DNA of 64,000 nt from Halorussus sp. MSC15.2. Its GTDB lineage: Archaea > Halobacteriota > Halobacteria > Halobacteriales > Haladaptataceae. This document shows positions 1-9,372 of this stretch, one piece after another. The notes under the pieces are model-generated. The model was not told where the DNA came from. It searched no databases and worked only from the letters and a program-made list of their open reading frames with translations. The stretch lies in contig NZ_VSLZ01000010.1 of assembly GCF_010747475.1 (NCBI RefSeq), positions 21,157 through 85,156 of the forward strand, in the 5' to 3' direction. Position numbers and translations under genes: made by a program. Numbering within the stretch: position 1 is the first letter of the stretch; each line of letters begins with the position of its first letter.

Positions 1-2
1 TT

Positions 3-209
3 GAGGAGAGTCCACGACCGGAACTTGTCCGTCCGATTCTCGCAGATGCGGCGGCTCGCGTCGCCTACGCCGACGAGCGGCTCGCCCGTCATCAGGGCGA
101 AGTTCGGCTTGCACAACTTGAGGACCCTGTTCGTGGATATATTACCGCGACTGTCCGCGCTCGGAGTACGCCGTCCGCGTGTCGTCGTGTCCTCAATGCG
201 CTCGAATGA
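3..209 (+). CDS. C-terminal fragment of an unrecognised protein
   Basis: An open frame enters from the left edge and runs 68 codons to TGA at 207-209. Its composition (alternating acidic and Arg/Ala residues, EVRLAQLEDPVRGYITATV) looks like a real haloarchaeal helical C-terminus, better than the frame that begins at base 1, which is rich in Ser/Arg/Pro as shadow frames are. The start lies outside the window. I do not recognise the family; the length resembles the tail of a small HTH regulator but no motif shows it. Confidence 0.4.
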   Translation, partial: EESPRPELVRPILADAAARVAYADERLARHQGEVRLAQLEDPVRGYITATVRARSTPSACRRVLNALE

Positions 210-613
210 TGAGGGCGACGGTCTTGACGTAGGAACTGGCTACTTTCTGGAACTTGCGGGTCAGAATCTCGGTTGTTGCTGTTTCGAGAGAAGGTCTCAG
301 TATGTCGCCCAATACTAGTGTATTGTCGAAAACTATTAAACAGATATCTTGTCATTGGTGATGTATCCTCTATGGTCGGATGCGTTTCTCTACAGCATTA
401 TCTGCGCCACTTCTAGAAATATACTGACTATTATTGGCCGAACAGAAGTTATATAGTACCCTGACCAGCACCACGAACTACCGCCGAATCGCGGTCACTC
501 GACCGCGGAACAATACGCCATACGCTAATCTAGTAGTCACAACTCTGCCGATCTAGGTATTGGTCCGCAGTTGGACGACCAACACGACCGCGTTCAGGTG
601 AGAAGCCAACCCT
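210..613. promoter_or_regulatory. Leader region upstream of the secretion operon
   Basis: No convincing gene. Bases 300-460 are markedly AT-rich compared with the coding DNA on either side. TTATATAG at 449-456 resembles an archaeal TATA box and could drive the operon that starts at 614 with a leader of about 130 nt. This is inference from position and composition only. Confidence 0.3.
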
Positions 614-1093
614 ATGAACGAACAACCGACAGACCCGACAATTGAGGTATCGGCCGAATTTCTAAGTGACGACTCCCACTCTACGTCCCAACGGAGACAC
701 CGCTTCAAAGCGATTATCACCCGCACCTCTCCGCGAGTGACGACCCTTGCAATGGGGCTTGCATTCTTTATCACTGCTGTCGGCCCCGCCGCTGCACAGA
801 GCCAAGTCGGTGACGTGTACTGTAATACTGGCGTCGCAACCGGTATCGATCTCGTGTTCAGCGCGGTCGCCGGACTCGGACTTCCGGCAACAGGCTACTA
901 CACCGGGAAGGCTGGCCTCTCGTACATGCGTGCAGGAGGCAATCCTGAGCAACAGAACGAGGCGAAAGAGAAACTCGTCATGTCTGGCATCGGTTTCGGC
1001 ATCGTCGTGCTTGCTCTCGTCTCACCTGAACTCATCGACAAGATTGGTAGTCAGATGGGCTTTGGCTTCTCGGACTGCGTCAAGCCATTCTAA
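614..1093 (+). CDS. VirB2/TrbC-like small membrane (pilin-like) protein
   Basis: 159 residues. A basic N-terminal region (about 25-45) is followed by a hydrophobic stretch (about 43-62) ending in an AAAQ signal-peptidase-like site, then a hydrophobic segment (about 76-95) and a last membrane segment (about 120-138, GIGFGIVVLALVSPELI). A long leader, a processing site and two short hydrophobic segments is the architecture of VirB2/TrbC-type conjugative pilins. It is the first gene of an operon that includes VirB6-, VirB4- and VirD4-like genes, which supports the role. Two cysteines in the mature part could form a disulfide. Similarity to pilins is by architecture only; the family is haloarchaeal and uncharacterised. 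Confidence 0.6.
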   Translation: MNEQPTDPTIEVSAEFLSDDSHSTSQRRHRFKAIITRTSPRVTTLAMGLAFFITAVGPAAAQSQVGDVYCNTGVATGIDLVFSAVAGLGLPATGYYTGKAGLSYMRAGGNPEQQNEAKEKLVMSGIGFGIVVLALVSPELIDKIGSQMGFGFSDCVKPF

Positions 1094-1136
1094 CCCACCT
1101 GAATCGATACAGAACTCCCCTGCAGTCCTCGAACGC

Positions 1137-2894
1137 ATGTCTGTCCGTCACGCGATACCCGCCGTGCTTGCCCTGCTTCTCGTGAGCAGTAGCACCATCG
1201 GTATCGCAGGAAGCGTGCAGACCGCGACACCAGCTAACTATGACTCGGCAATCCCTGACGACGGACCCGATTACGGCGTGAACAACAGTACGTTCCAGCG
1301 TCTCTGGTCGGAAGACACCGACAACGGGAATCTCTCCGCCGACGATTTCGGGGATGCGAACGTCGGTTCTCGGAGCGAGTTCACTCGACGGCTTGCCCAG
1401 TCGACAGACATCCCGTTCCCTCGTCCACCACAAGCGGCCGGTGACTGGAACCGCGGTGACTTCGACGATTACACACCCGGCAATCAGCGTTCGTCAGTCC
1501 ACCCAATAGGAGCATCCCTCACGGATGGCGTGTACATCAAAGATGCCTACGTCAGCGTTTTCGCTATCCAGCCGTCGACAATCCTTCACCGAGGGAATGA
1601 GACGACACGGTATGTTTCGCCGGACGGCACGGTTCGCACAGTTAGCGATTACCGGGTTGCCGTGCCGCAAAGTGATCGAACCGGGTCGGAGCGTGACCGC
1701 TGGTCAGTTGACCAAACCAAGATCGAGTCCATCAAGCTCACAGCAGACGGACAACCGCTCGATACTGGTCGCGGCCACCAAGCGACGCTCCAATACACCG
1801 ACCTCTCAGGGTCGCCGGGACTGACTGTCACGGCCACTATCTCGGTGCAACTCCGCCACGTTACACTCGACTGCCCGAGTTGGAACCAAACAGGTGACGG
1901 TTGTGGTGGCGGGTGGACGCACGACGTTGAAACCCTCGAAGCGTCGAAAACAGTGTCGACCTCTCAGAACGTCTCTGTCGCCCAACTCACTCAAGCTACG
2001 GGCAATCGTGTTCAGTTTGAAACCGACGAGAACCGAACCGGCGCGGTCGTCCATCCGAATACTGAGTGGGCGACGATTACGGTCAGCGACGATGTTCGCG
2101 CCCGGAGCAACTGGCGGTTCTACACGGCCGGACGCGCCGGATGGCAGACGATGGCCACGCGGACTGCAACCAACACGTCGCGTGCTGAATCCTCGGTGCG
2201 CCCCGTCCAGGTTCACGCATTCCCGAGCCAGCAGACACCGTCCGTTCCGACTGACCCAACCGACGATGGGAAACGCCCACTCGTCATCGAAGAAGCGTGG
2301 GGTACAGAACGGACAGGACCATCGCTCTCGCCGAATATCGACCTCGAATCGGCCGACTCATACGTGAACGCAGACTCGGTCGCGCTGAGTTCCACGACCT
2401 TGGACGAGCGCGACTTCCGCGAGGTCACAGTCCACGGTATCATTCGAGGCCAATCACGAACAGTCTCACTCGCCGAGCAACAGACCGTCCGCGAGACGAA
2501 TCTCACCGTAACCGTCACCAAAGCCACTGCGACCCATGCAGTCGTTCAGGCGCGAGTGACGGAGAACTCGACCGGAGATGCCGTCACGACTGGCCGTGTC
2601 CAAATCAGGAATCAGACGACAGCCCTGAATAGTAGTGGAATCGGGGTTGTGACCCTCTCGAACCCGGATTCCGTCGTTCGCGGGGAGTATACCCCAACAG
2701 CGTGGTGGCAGGCCGAGAAACCGTATACGAAATCGACGGACATTACGACGCTTCCTGCCGACTTTCCGGACGCTCAGTCGCTCATCCAACTCGTCGTCGT
2801 GACGATACTCTGGTTCCTCCCTGTTGCAGTCCTGCTCTTCGGCTTCGACTACATGTCCGGCGGCGAATTGCTCGGACTCTCAAACAGAACATGA
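1137..2894 (+). CDS. Secreted, C-terminally membrane-anchored protein of the secretion operon
   Basis: 585 residues from ATG 1137, chosen because a clean signal peptide follows directly (MSVRHAIPAVLALLLVSSST). The centre is a Thr/Ser/Asp-rich, beta-strand-like extracellular region with many N-glycosylation sequons (NST, NTS, NLT, NST). A single membrane helix lies near the C-terminus (about 553-572, ending in a short cytoplasmic tail). I do not recognise a family. Lying between the pilin-like gene and a lipoprotein, it is probably a surface component of the transfer apparatus. The stop overlaps the next start (ATGA at 2891-2894), so translation is likely coupled. Confidence 0.65.
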   Translation: MSVRHAIPAVLALLLVSSSTIGIAGSVQTATPANYDSAIPDDGPDYGVNNSTFQRLWSEDTDNGNLSADDFGDANVGSRSEFTRRLAQSTDIPFPRPPQAAGDWNRGDFDDYTPGNQRSSVHPIGASLTDGVYIKDAYVSVFAIQPSTILHRGNETTRYVSPDGTVRTVSDYRVAVPQSDRTGSERDRWSVDQTKIESIKLTADGQPLDTGRGHQATLQYTDLSGSPGLTVTATISVQLRHVTLDCPSWNQTGDGCGGGWTHDVETLEASKTVSTSQNVSVAQLTQATGNRVQFETDENRTGAVVHPNTEWATITVSDDVRARSNWRFYTAGRAGWQTMATRTATNTSRAESSVRPVQVHAFPSQQTPSVPTDPTDDGKRPLVIEEAWGTERTGPSLSPNIDLESADSYVNADSVALSSTTLDERDFREVTVHGIIRGQSRTVSLAEQQTVRETNLTVTVTKATATHAVVQARVTENSTGDAVTTGRVQIRNQTTALNSSGIGVVTLSNPDSVVRGEYTPTAWWQAEKPYTKSTDITTLPADFPDAQSLIQLVVVTILWFLPVAVLLFGFDYMSGGELLGLSNRT

Positions 2895-3781
2895 ACGAGA
2901 ACACAACTTCATCTAATCACGGTAGGTGTATCGACCGTCGAACAGCTCTTACTGGACTTAGCGGAGCAATCATTACGCTTGCTGGCTGTTCATCATCGCC
3001 ATCAGAGACTAACAGCACAAGTTCTAGTACATCTCCTGCCTCTGGAAGTGACACCAACGTCTTTGAGCGCGTCGGAATGGTCGAGACGGATCTCGTTGTC
3101 AAACTCGCCAGCGATACAGAGGTAGATTCGGTGAACCTCCTCAACCCTGCCGGTGACATGAACGCGCTCCAGCAAGTTCAGGAAGGAGTGACACAGGTAT
3201 CGTTTCAGCTACTCGGTGAGACCGAAGATGGGTACACGCCAGGTGACTACCGCGTGGTCGCTGTCGCTAGTGATGAGACTATTGGTGAGACGACGATTTC
3301 CCTCCAACCCGAACTCATGATTACAGACCTCAAGTGGGCGCGGAATCACCCGGATATGGCCTGGGAGAGGGATAGATCGACATGGGAACAACACGCTGCG
3401 TTCACTATCGAGAATACAGGGAATGCACCATCATTCCTTACGAAGACCCGGTGGTCGAACGCCCCGCTCTGTCGAGTCAAGTCTCAGGAGACGATGGAGT
3501 TCGGTCACGGTGTTCTTCTTCCCGCTGGTGAGGCAACGGTCGTCTACTCGTCAGCGCCAATCTACCAAACAGAAGGGCGTCTCGGCATGGGAGCGCACGT
3601 GAACTGTGACGACCTTGGGACGTCCCCTCTCACCGTCACTGGAGTCGTCCAAGCTGGGGCGAACCCGTCGTACTCACAGATGATCGAATATGGCGGCACA
3701 AACAGCTCATGCGAGTTGGCCATTGTTGACGGCGGCCCGACTGACCCGACCCAAACGACCTCGAACAGGAGTGATACTTGA
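2891..3781 (+). CDS. Tat-type lipoprotein, probable secretion-system subunit
   Basis: 296 residues from ATG 2891. The N-terminus has a twin arginine (CIDRRTALTGLSG), a hydrophobic core and a lipobox LAGC, followed by the Ser/Thr-rich linker typical of haloarchaeal lipoproteins. The remainder is a beta-rich extracellular domain containing WARNHPDMAW and a YTPGDYRVVAVA segment that resembles haloarchaeal surface immunoglobulin-like folds. It overlaps both neighbours by one to four bases, so it is part of the same operon. It is exported folded through Tat and anchored outside the membrane; its role is unknown. Haloarchaeal DUFs of this shape are common, so only the localisation is firm. Confidence 0.65.
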   Translation: MNENTTSSNHGRCIDRRTALTGLSGAIITLAGCSSSPSETNSTSSSTSPASGSDTNVFERVGMVETDLVVKLASDTEVDSVNLLNPAGDMNALQQVQEGVTQVSFQLLGETEDGYTPGDYRVVAVASDETIGETTISLQPELMITDLKWARNHPDMAWERDRSTWEQHAAFTIENTGNAPSFLTKTRWSNAPLCRVKSQETMEFGHGVLLPAGEATVVYSSAPIYQTEGRLGMGAHVNCDDLGTSPLTVTGVVQAGANPSYSQMIEYGGTNSSCELAIVDGGPTDPTQTTSNRSDT

Positions 3782-4977
3782 TGGGGTGGTTTGAAGAGCA
3801 GGTTGAGGACGCTATTAAGAACGTCCTCGCGGGCGTAAAAGATGCGCTTCTTGGGTTTGCGAACAACATCTTTGAGGCACTCCTCAATCCCATTGTTGGC
3901 GTTCCAGCACCGAAATCTAACTCTAGGTACATCGTCGTCGGTACACCCGATAATGCACCATGGCAGAGCCTATATGCCGAGTTCTATATCCAATACATCC
4001 TACCGTTAACGATTACATTGCTGGTTATCGGACTCGCGTACATCGGTCTTCGGTCAGGATCCGTCAGTAACTATCGTCGCAAGCGTCTCGTCCGACGTAT
4101 TGGTCTCGTGTTTCTCGGGTCGTTCGTCTGGTTCCCACTTGTCTCGCTCCCGCTCCAGTTTATCAATGCGATGGGACTCACCCTTGCCCCGGTCGACAGT
4201 ATGTCGGTCGGATTGGGAAGCCTCGTTGAGTCAGCAGTCGGTGGACTCTTCGTCGTACTCACGATGGCAATCGTCACGAACTTCCTGCTTATTGTCGCAG
4301 CTCTCGTCTACGGCCTCCGGTGGCTTGGAATTCTTGTACTGACACTACTAATTCCATTACTTGGTGTCTTCTGGGCACTTGATATCTGGCCACTCAGTCC
4401 CGCCTCAGAAATTGCTCGTCGTGCTGCGGGCATTTATCCCGGTCTCATTCTTTCGGGACTTCCTGCTGCGGTTCTCTTTCGGATTGGCTGGCAGATGGAT
4501 CTCACAGCAGGTGCAAGTGGTATCTTCTCGCTGTTCCTCGGACTCATTCTCATCCCCGCAGCTTGTCTTGCCTCGATCATGACTGTCTACTGGTCCTCCC
4601 CTGCAATCAGAACAATTGCTCGTAAGAGCGCGACAAAGACGAATCCGGCGACCGCTGCCTCAGCGGCGAAGAAGGGAACTGGGAAATCGGTTCGTGGTGC
4701 CCGCAACGTCCATCGCGGGTACGCTCAGAACGCACACGGTCCGGTCACGAAGAGTGGGCAGACGCAGCTTGGCAGCGGCGACTCGAACGCTTACAAACTG
4801 GGGTCGTCTGCTCAGTCCGCGAAGGAACACGCAGGCCGCTACAACGACCGCCGGAAGTCGGAGTCCGGCCGGATGCGTGACCAAGCAAAAGCAGACGTAA
4901 CAGACGCGACGCAGGCGGCGAAGGCGCGATCCAAGCAGGCATTCAGAAACACGAAAGAGAAGGTTTCACGGTGGTAA
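3781..4977 (+). CDS. VirB6/TrbL-like polytopic membrane protein
   Basis: 398 residues from ATG 3781 (TTG 3778 is also in frame, but the ATG overlaps the upstream stop). An amphipathic N-terminus (GWFEEQVEDAIKNVLAGVKDALLGFANNIF) is followed by about six membrane helices between residues 65 and 280, then a basic, Lys/Arg/Ala-rich cytoplasmic tail of about 110 residues. This layout matches VirB6/TrbL channel proteins of type IV secretion systems. It stands just before the VirB4-like ATPase, as in many conjugation operons. Seven bases separate its stop from the next start. Confidence 0.65.
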   Translation: MGWFEEQVEDAIKNVLAGVKDALLGFANNIFEALLNPIVGVPAPKSNSRYIVVGTPDNAPWQSLYAEFYIQYILPLTITLLVIGLAYIGLRSGSVSNYRRKRLVRRIGLVFLGSFVWFPLVSLPLQFINAMGLTLAPVDSMSVGLGSLVESAVGGLFVVLTMAIVTNFLLIVAALVYGLRWLGILVLTLLIPLLGVFWALDIWPLSPASEIARRAAGIYPGLILSGLPAAVLFRIGWQMDLTAGASGIFSLFLGLILIPAACLASIMTVYWSSPAIRTIARKSATKTNPATAASAAKKGTGKSVRGARNVHRGYAQNAHGPVTKSGQTQLGSGDSNAYKLGSSAQSAKEHAGRYNDRRKSESGRMRDQAKADVTDATQAAKARSKQAFRNTKEKVSRW

Positions 4978-4983
4978 TTTCCT

Positions 4984-6732
4984 ATGAGTACCAACACTGA
5001 CGATCACGAGTATAGTGCACGACGAATCCATCAGTCGCTCGGCGGGACGACCGCGTTCTTCCAGGGATACACTATCGGCGAACTCATGCTGTTTGTGGGC
5101 GTGGCGTTCGTCACGCTCATCGGTGCAGCACTCGTCCCGGCGACGTTCACGATTCCACTCCTCGGGCTCGGCATCATGGTCAGTCTCCTCCTCGGCTTGC
5201 TCCACAAAGTGAAGCCGTCCTACCTCTGGCTGACCGAGTGGCTGGCCGCACGCCTTGGCTGGGCAGTCAAGAACAAAGAGTACACTCACGGCGAAGACAA
5301 TAGTGAAGTCCGCTACCTAACCCGCGTTGGCCGAGTCTTCCCGCACGCCATTGAGCGGTCGGACGGCGCGCTCGTCGGTGCAATGCGAGTCGAGCCAGCG
5401 AACATGGCACTCGAAGACGACGAGGCGTGGGCAAAAGCCGTCGAGTCGCTCTCCGAGTTCGTCAATTCGACCGTCGACTTCCCCGTCAAGTTCTACATCA
5501 CTAGTCGGGAGGTCGACCAAGACGATGCCGTCCGTGAACACCAGCAACGCCTTGGGGATGTTGACGTTCGTTCCCGGCCCGTGCTCAAACGACTGCTCGA
5601 AGAGTACATCACCACTAACACTAACCAGAACGGCGATATCGACTCCGAAAGCACGACCATCCGCGAATACTACATCATCACCGCAGTTCGTGATGCTGAC
5701 GTTGAGCATCTCAACGAAACCGGGGATAGTGTCCTCGCCTATCTCGCTGATGTCCCTGTCCTGGGACGTGTGTTCGGCCGGTTCCAGTCCGACGGCCTCT
5801 CGGAGGCCGAACGCGACCGCCTCAAAGAAGACAAACTGGAATCTCGTCTTGGCCAGATTCGTCGGGGTGGGTCGTCGCTCTACCGCTGTTCGGTGAGTCC
5901 GGTCGACGCCTACGACCTCGCTCGCGTGACGAAGGAATTCTGGACGGGACGCACGGAGGAGTACGGCGACATTTCCGACGCAATCGGGACGTTCCCGGTC
6001 GTCGCACACGGTCTTAGCGACGACGTGCCATCGACTCCTAACCCGGACACCGTCGTTGACGCGATGGACACCGACGCCGCAGAATCGAATACTGAGACAA
6101 ACGTCGCCTACGAGGACCGCCTCGATGATACGTCGACAATTCACCAGTCGATTATCGCCCCATCGTCGGTCGACTGGGAGACGACCTACGCTGTCCTCAA
6201 CGACGAGACGTACGTCCGAACGTTCTGGATCGAGCAGTTCCCGGAGGAACCTGCCAACGGGATGCTGGAGCGTCTCTTGCTAGAAACGGACCTGCAGACG
6301 GACATCAGCATCCACCTTGACCCATTCGATACCCAATCGGCCGAGGACATGATGGCCGATTGGATCTCGGATCTGAAGGTCAACCAGCACGACGCGAATA
6401 GCCTCAAAGCCGAGGATCTCCAGAAGGACATCGACCGTGGGAAGTTCATGCGGTCGCTGGTCCGCGCGAACAAGGCCTCGTTCTACCGTGGCGGTGTCTT
6501 CATCCGACTCTCCGCCGAGAGCAAGCAGGAACTCGACAATCAGACGACGCGCCTCCGCTCGATTGTCAAGGACGCCCCTGCGAACTGTACGCTCAAGGTG
6601 GCGAATCGCTGGCAGGAGAAGGGGCTTGCGACGGTGTCGCCGCTCGGCGCGAACGAACTCGGCCGTGACCGAATGTCGACGCTGACCAATCAGCAGTCGG
6701 CGCGATGTTCCCATTCTCCTCGAACTACATGA
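4984..6732 (+). CDS. VirB4-like conjugation ATPase, N-terminal part (frame broken at the end)
   Basis: 582 residues. Two membrane helices (about 30-70) form a PrgI/VirB3-like anchor, followed by the CagE/TrbE/VirB4 N-terminal domain that precedes the motor. The last 16 residues (after LTNQ) are out of character. One base earlier, the alternative frame reads AVGAMFPFSSN, the conserved junction of VirB4 proteins. A single missing G around 6691-6694 explains the break: CAG-GCA-GTC would have been expected. With the next ORF it forms one gene of about 1,090 codons. It would act at the inner face of the membrane, powering pilus assembly and DNA transfer. If the deletion is real, the system may be dead or the halves may work separately. 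Confidence 0.75.
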   Translation: MSTNTDDHEYSARRIHQSLGGTTAFFQGYTIGELMLFVGVAFVTLIGAALVPATFTIPLLGLGIMVSLLLGLLHKVKPSYLWLTEWLAARLGWAVKNKEYTHGEDNSEVRYLTRVGRVFPHAIERSDGALVGAMRVEPANMALEDDEAWAKAVESLSEFVNSTVDFPVKFYITSREVDQDDAVREHQQRLGDVDVRSRPVLKRLLEEYITTNTNQNGDIDSESTTIREYYIITAVRDADVEHLNETGDSVLAYLADVPVLGRVFGRFQSDGLSEAERDRLKEDKLESRLGQIRRGGSSLYRCSVSPVDAYDLARVTKEFWTGRTEEYGDISDAIGTFPVVAHGLSDDVPSTPNPDTVVDAMDTDAAESNTETNVAYEDRLDDTSTIHQSIIAPSSVDWETTYAVLNDETYVRTFWIEQFPEEPANGMLERLLLETDLQTDISIHLDPFDTQSAEDMMADWISDLKVNQHDANSLKAEDLQKDIDRGKFMRSLVRANKASFYRGGVFIRLSAESKQELDNQTTRLRSIVKDAPANCTLKVANRWQEKGLATVSPLGANELGRDRMSTLTNQQSARCSHSPRTT

Positions 6733-8246
6733 TGATGGACGACGGCGTCGAATACGGCTACCACGGCCATAACGGTTCACCGGTCCGCATCAATCCGTGG
6801 GACCTCGAAACCGGCCATAGCGAACTCGTCGTCGGAATGCCCGGCGCTGGGAAGACGTTCGGCGACATTATGCGTCACTTGCGGATGATGAAACGCCAGC
6901 AGGATACGATGCTGGTCATGATTGACCCGGTCGGCGGGTTCAAAGGAATCGCCGACGCGCTCAACGCGAAGACCATCTCTGTCGGGGGAGACACACAGCT
7001 GAATCCACTGGAGATTCGTGAGACATCCCGAGAAGTCCTCGAATCCGACGACAGCATCTCACCGTTGTCTGCGAAGAAAGACGAAGTGTACGCCGTACTT
7101 GAAAACTTCCTGACCGCACGCGATATCAACCTCGGAACCGAGACAGGTGTCCTCTCGTACGTCATCGACGAAGCCTACCGGCAGGCTGGTGTCGTCGAGG
7201 ATGACGTCAGCACTCACACGCCTGAGAACTCGCCGACAATGACGGATGTGCATCGAATTCTTGCGGACATCGCTGAGAACCCGGACGAACACAATATCGC
7301 TACGTCCGAGTCTGCCCGCGAGCGCGCCGCCCAGTACGCCGACGAACTCGCTATCGCGTTCCAACCATTCCGTGAAGGAGGTGCGTACGCGAATCTCTCG
7401 GAGCGATCAGAGATCGATATCCTCGAAGGTGACAACAAGGTCGTCTACATTGACCTCGGCCAAATCGAAGGAAGCGCGTCGGGAATAGACCGCCAAACGT
7501 TCCTGATGCAGTTGCTCCTCTCGACAGTCTACCAGCAAGCGAAGAAGACCGACCGAAACGTCGAACTCGCTATTGATGAGGCGCACTACCTCTTTGAGGA
7601 TCAGGCGAATCTCGATTTCCTCGAAACCGCGTTCCGTCACCAGCGCCACGCTGGTCTTCGGATGGTGCTGCTCTCACAGACCGCCCAAGAGTTCTACGAG
7701 ACCGACCAAGCTGAGAAAATCATCGGCATGTGTCCGATCAAGGTCTTCCACAAATTGCCGGACTTAGACGAGGAGACGGCAGACAAGATTGGGCTGACCC
7801 GTGAGCAACGGAAGTACGTGCGGAGTGCCGACGCTGGTAAGGAAGACCTCGGATATAGTCAGGCACTCGTCCGCGTCGAGGAACACGGGACGTACCCGTT
7901 ACACGTCGTGGCCGACGAGTTCGAGAAGCGCGTCATCGACTACGAACCCGACGACCGAGAGTTCATCCAGCAGGCGATTAACGCCGAGCCTGAGGAGTTC
8001 GTTACCTTCGAGGGGTTCGTCGAGAACAAGGCCCGCCACAACGCACTCACGAACCGATTCGACCTCCGTGAGGAAGAAGCGACACGCCTCCTCGAAGACG
8101 ATTTCTCACAGCAAGAAGTCGTGGACGCAGTCGTAACACAGACACTCGGAACAACATCCGAAGCAACTGCTCGGACGGATGGTGGGAGCGCACCGGCAGA
8201 GAGCGACCAAACTGAAACAATGACTGAGGAGGATGACCGTGTCTAA
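6705..8246 (+). CDS. VirB4-like conjugation ATPase, C-terminal motor part
   Basis: 513 residues if started at ATG 6705, though the true N-terminus is probably the upstream ORF. Walker A is GMPGAGKTF (44-52), Walker B ends in AIDEAHYLFED (289-299), and a Gln-rich sensor (LLSQTAQEF) follows, as in VirB4/TraC and HerA-FtsK-type motors. The segment VMIDPVGGF is the strand-2 signature of this family. The C-terminal 40 residues are acidic and Thr-rich. It overlaps the previous ORF by 28 bases and the next gene by 14. No start-proximal ribosome site is obvious, consistent with an accidental split rather than a separate gene. Confidence 0.8.
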   Translation: MFPFSSNYMMMDDGVEYGYHGHNGSPVRINPWDLETGHSELVVGMPGAGKTFGDIMRHLRMMKRQQDTMLVMIDPVGGFKGIADALNAKTISVGGDTQLNPLEIRETSREVLESDDSISPLSAKKDEVYAVLENFLTARDINLGTETGVLSYVIDEAYRQAGVVEDDVSTHTPENSPTMTDVHRILADIAENPDEHNIATSESARERAAQYADELAIAFQPFREGGAYANLSERSEIDILEGDNKVVYIDLGQIEGSASGIDRQTFLMQLLLSTVYQQAKKTDRNVELAIDEAHYLFEDQANLDFLETAFRHQRHAGLRMVLLSQTAQEFYETDQAEKIIGMCPIKVFHKLPDLDEETADKIGLTREQRKYVRSADAGKEDLGYSQALVRVEEHGTYPLHVVADEFEKRVIDYEPDDREFIQQAINAEPEEFVTFEGFVENKARHNALTNRFDLREEEATRLLEDDFSQQEVVDAVVTQTLGTTSEATARTDGGSAPAESDQTETMTEEDDRV

Positions 8247-9372
8247 GCTCAGCCAGATTCTCTTCGGGTCGCCACAATACGATGCGACACAGCTGCAGAT
8301 TGACGACCCGTTCGTCCAGCGACCGGAAAGTGCGCCTGGTACTCTACTCCGGATTCGGCCGTTCAAAGAGAATCAAGGTGTCGTCGACGGTGCTGGCCTC
8401 CTTCAGTCGGTCCACGACGTGACGACCAACCTTCGGGGAAAGAACACGAGTGACCACCACTCGTTCGAGGTCTGGTTCGACGAGGGCAAAATCAAGTTCT
8501 ACATGCACGCCGCGACCGAGGCGGCCGCCGACAAGTTCCGCCGCCGCGTCGGCAACAACTACGCCAATAGCGATGTCTTCCCCGTCGAGGACAGTCCCGC
8601 GTTCCCCGTAATCAACCCCGAGGAGTATGTCGCTGGGGCGTGGCTGAAGATGGAGAAGATACCCTACTACCCGATTCGCCATTACAACAGCCAAGAGTTC
8701 GAGGCCGACCCGTACGGCGAGATTACCAGTGAAATGCTCTCGCTCGACGACAGCAAGGTCGTCACACAAATCATCTTCCGACCAGCGAAGCAGTCGTGGA
8801 CGAGTGGTGACCGCTTCAAGCACAATAGCGTTGACGACCTCGCCCATGCACTCCGCCAGGGAACCTCGGTCGGATGGCTCAATCCGCGCACCCGGCCAGC
8901 GAGTCAGAAGGACAAGCAGGCCGCGAAAACCATCGAACAACAGCGTGGCCAGCAGGCATTCCACGTCAACATCCGTATCCTTGCAGTCTCTTCGGACAAG
9001 GAGGAAGCCGAGGCCCGTGCCCACGGAGTCGCTGGGATGTTCAGAAAGTTCTACAATGGCATCACCGAGCAGGGCCTCGATGATACGCCGGTTTGGCATC
9101 GGACCGAGGACAAACGAGCGCGGAAACTCCAGGATCACGTCACCCGGATGGCCGATCGGGAGTGGATCGACTGCCGGATGATTATGACCGTCGACGAACT
9201 CGCTGGTGTCGCACACATCCCGAACGAGGACATCGAGACGCCGAACATCGACTGGCGACACACCCAGCGCGGCGACCGCATTCCGGCCGATACAGGCAAC
9301 TACGACCGTCCCACCGACGACGGTCCGTCTACCGATTACAACCCAGAAGACAGAGGAAACAATGGTCTTTGA
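8233..9372 (+). CDS. Partner protein of the coupling ATPase, unrecognised family
   Basis: 379 residues. The start at 8233 has GAGGA a few bases upstream and overlaps the ATPase stop by 14 bases. It is soluble and acidic with no membrane segment. The N-terminal half (TLLRIRPFKENQG...HHSFEVWFDEGKIKFYM) and the segment QQAFHVNIRILAVSSDKEEAEARA look like the N-terminal domain that precedes the motor in some HerA/VirB4-type ATPases. Here it is a separate gene directly before a motor that lacks such a domain. I infer that it binds the next protein and acts in substrate recruitment. It overlaps the next gene by 11 bases. Conserved in haloarchaeal transfer regions as far as I recall; no known function. 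Confidence 0.6.
   Translation: MTVSKLSQILFGSPQYDATQLQIDDPFVQRPESAPGTLLRIRPFKENQGVVDGAGLLQSVHDVTTNLRGKNTSDHHSFEVWFDEGKIKFYMHAATEAAADKFRRRVGNNYANSDVFPVEDSPAFPVINPEEYVAGAWLKMEKIPYYPIRHYNSQEFEADPYGEITSEMLSLDDSKVVTQIIFRPAKQSWTSGDRFKHNSVDDLAHALRQGTSVGWLNPRTRPASQKDKQAAKTIEQQRGQQAFHVNIRILAVSSDKEEAEARAHGVAGMFRKFYNGITEQGLDDTPVWHRTEDKRARKLQDHVTRMADREWIDCRMIMTVDELAGVAHIPNEDIETPNIDWRHTQRGDRIPADTGNYDRPTDDGPSTDYNPEDRGNNGL

Noticed and set aside
747..1136. N-terminal extension of the 585-residue protein from 747
   Set aside because: It overlaps the pilin-like gene in another frame and lacks haloarchaeal protein composition. The signal peptide begins at ATG 1137.
5317..6144. Antisense frame of 275 codons on - within the VirB4 gene
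   Set aside because: Shadow of the VirB4 N-terminal part. No ribosome site or promoter and no recognisable domain.
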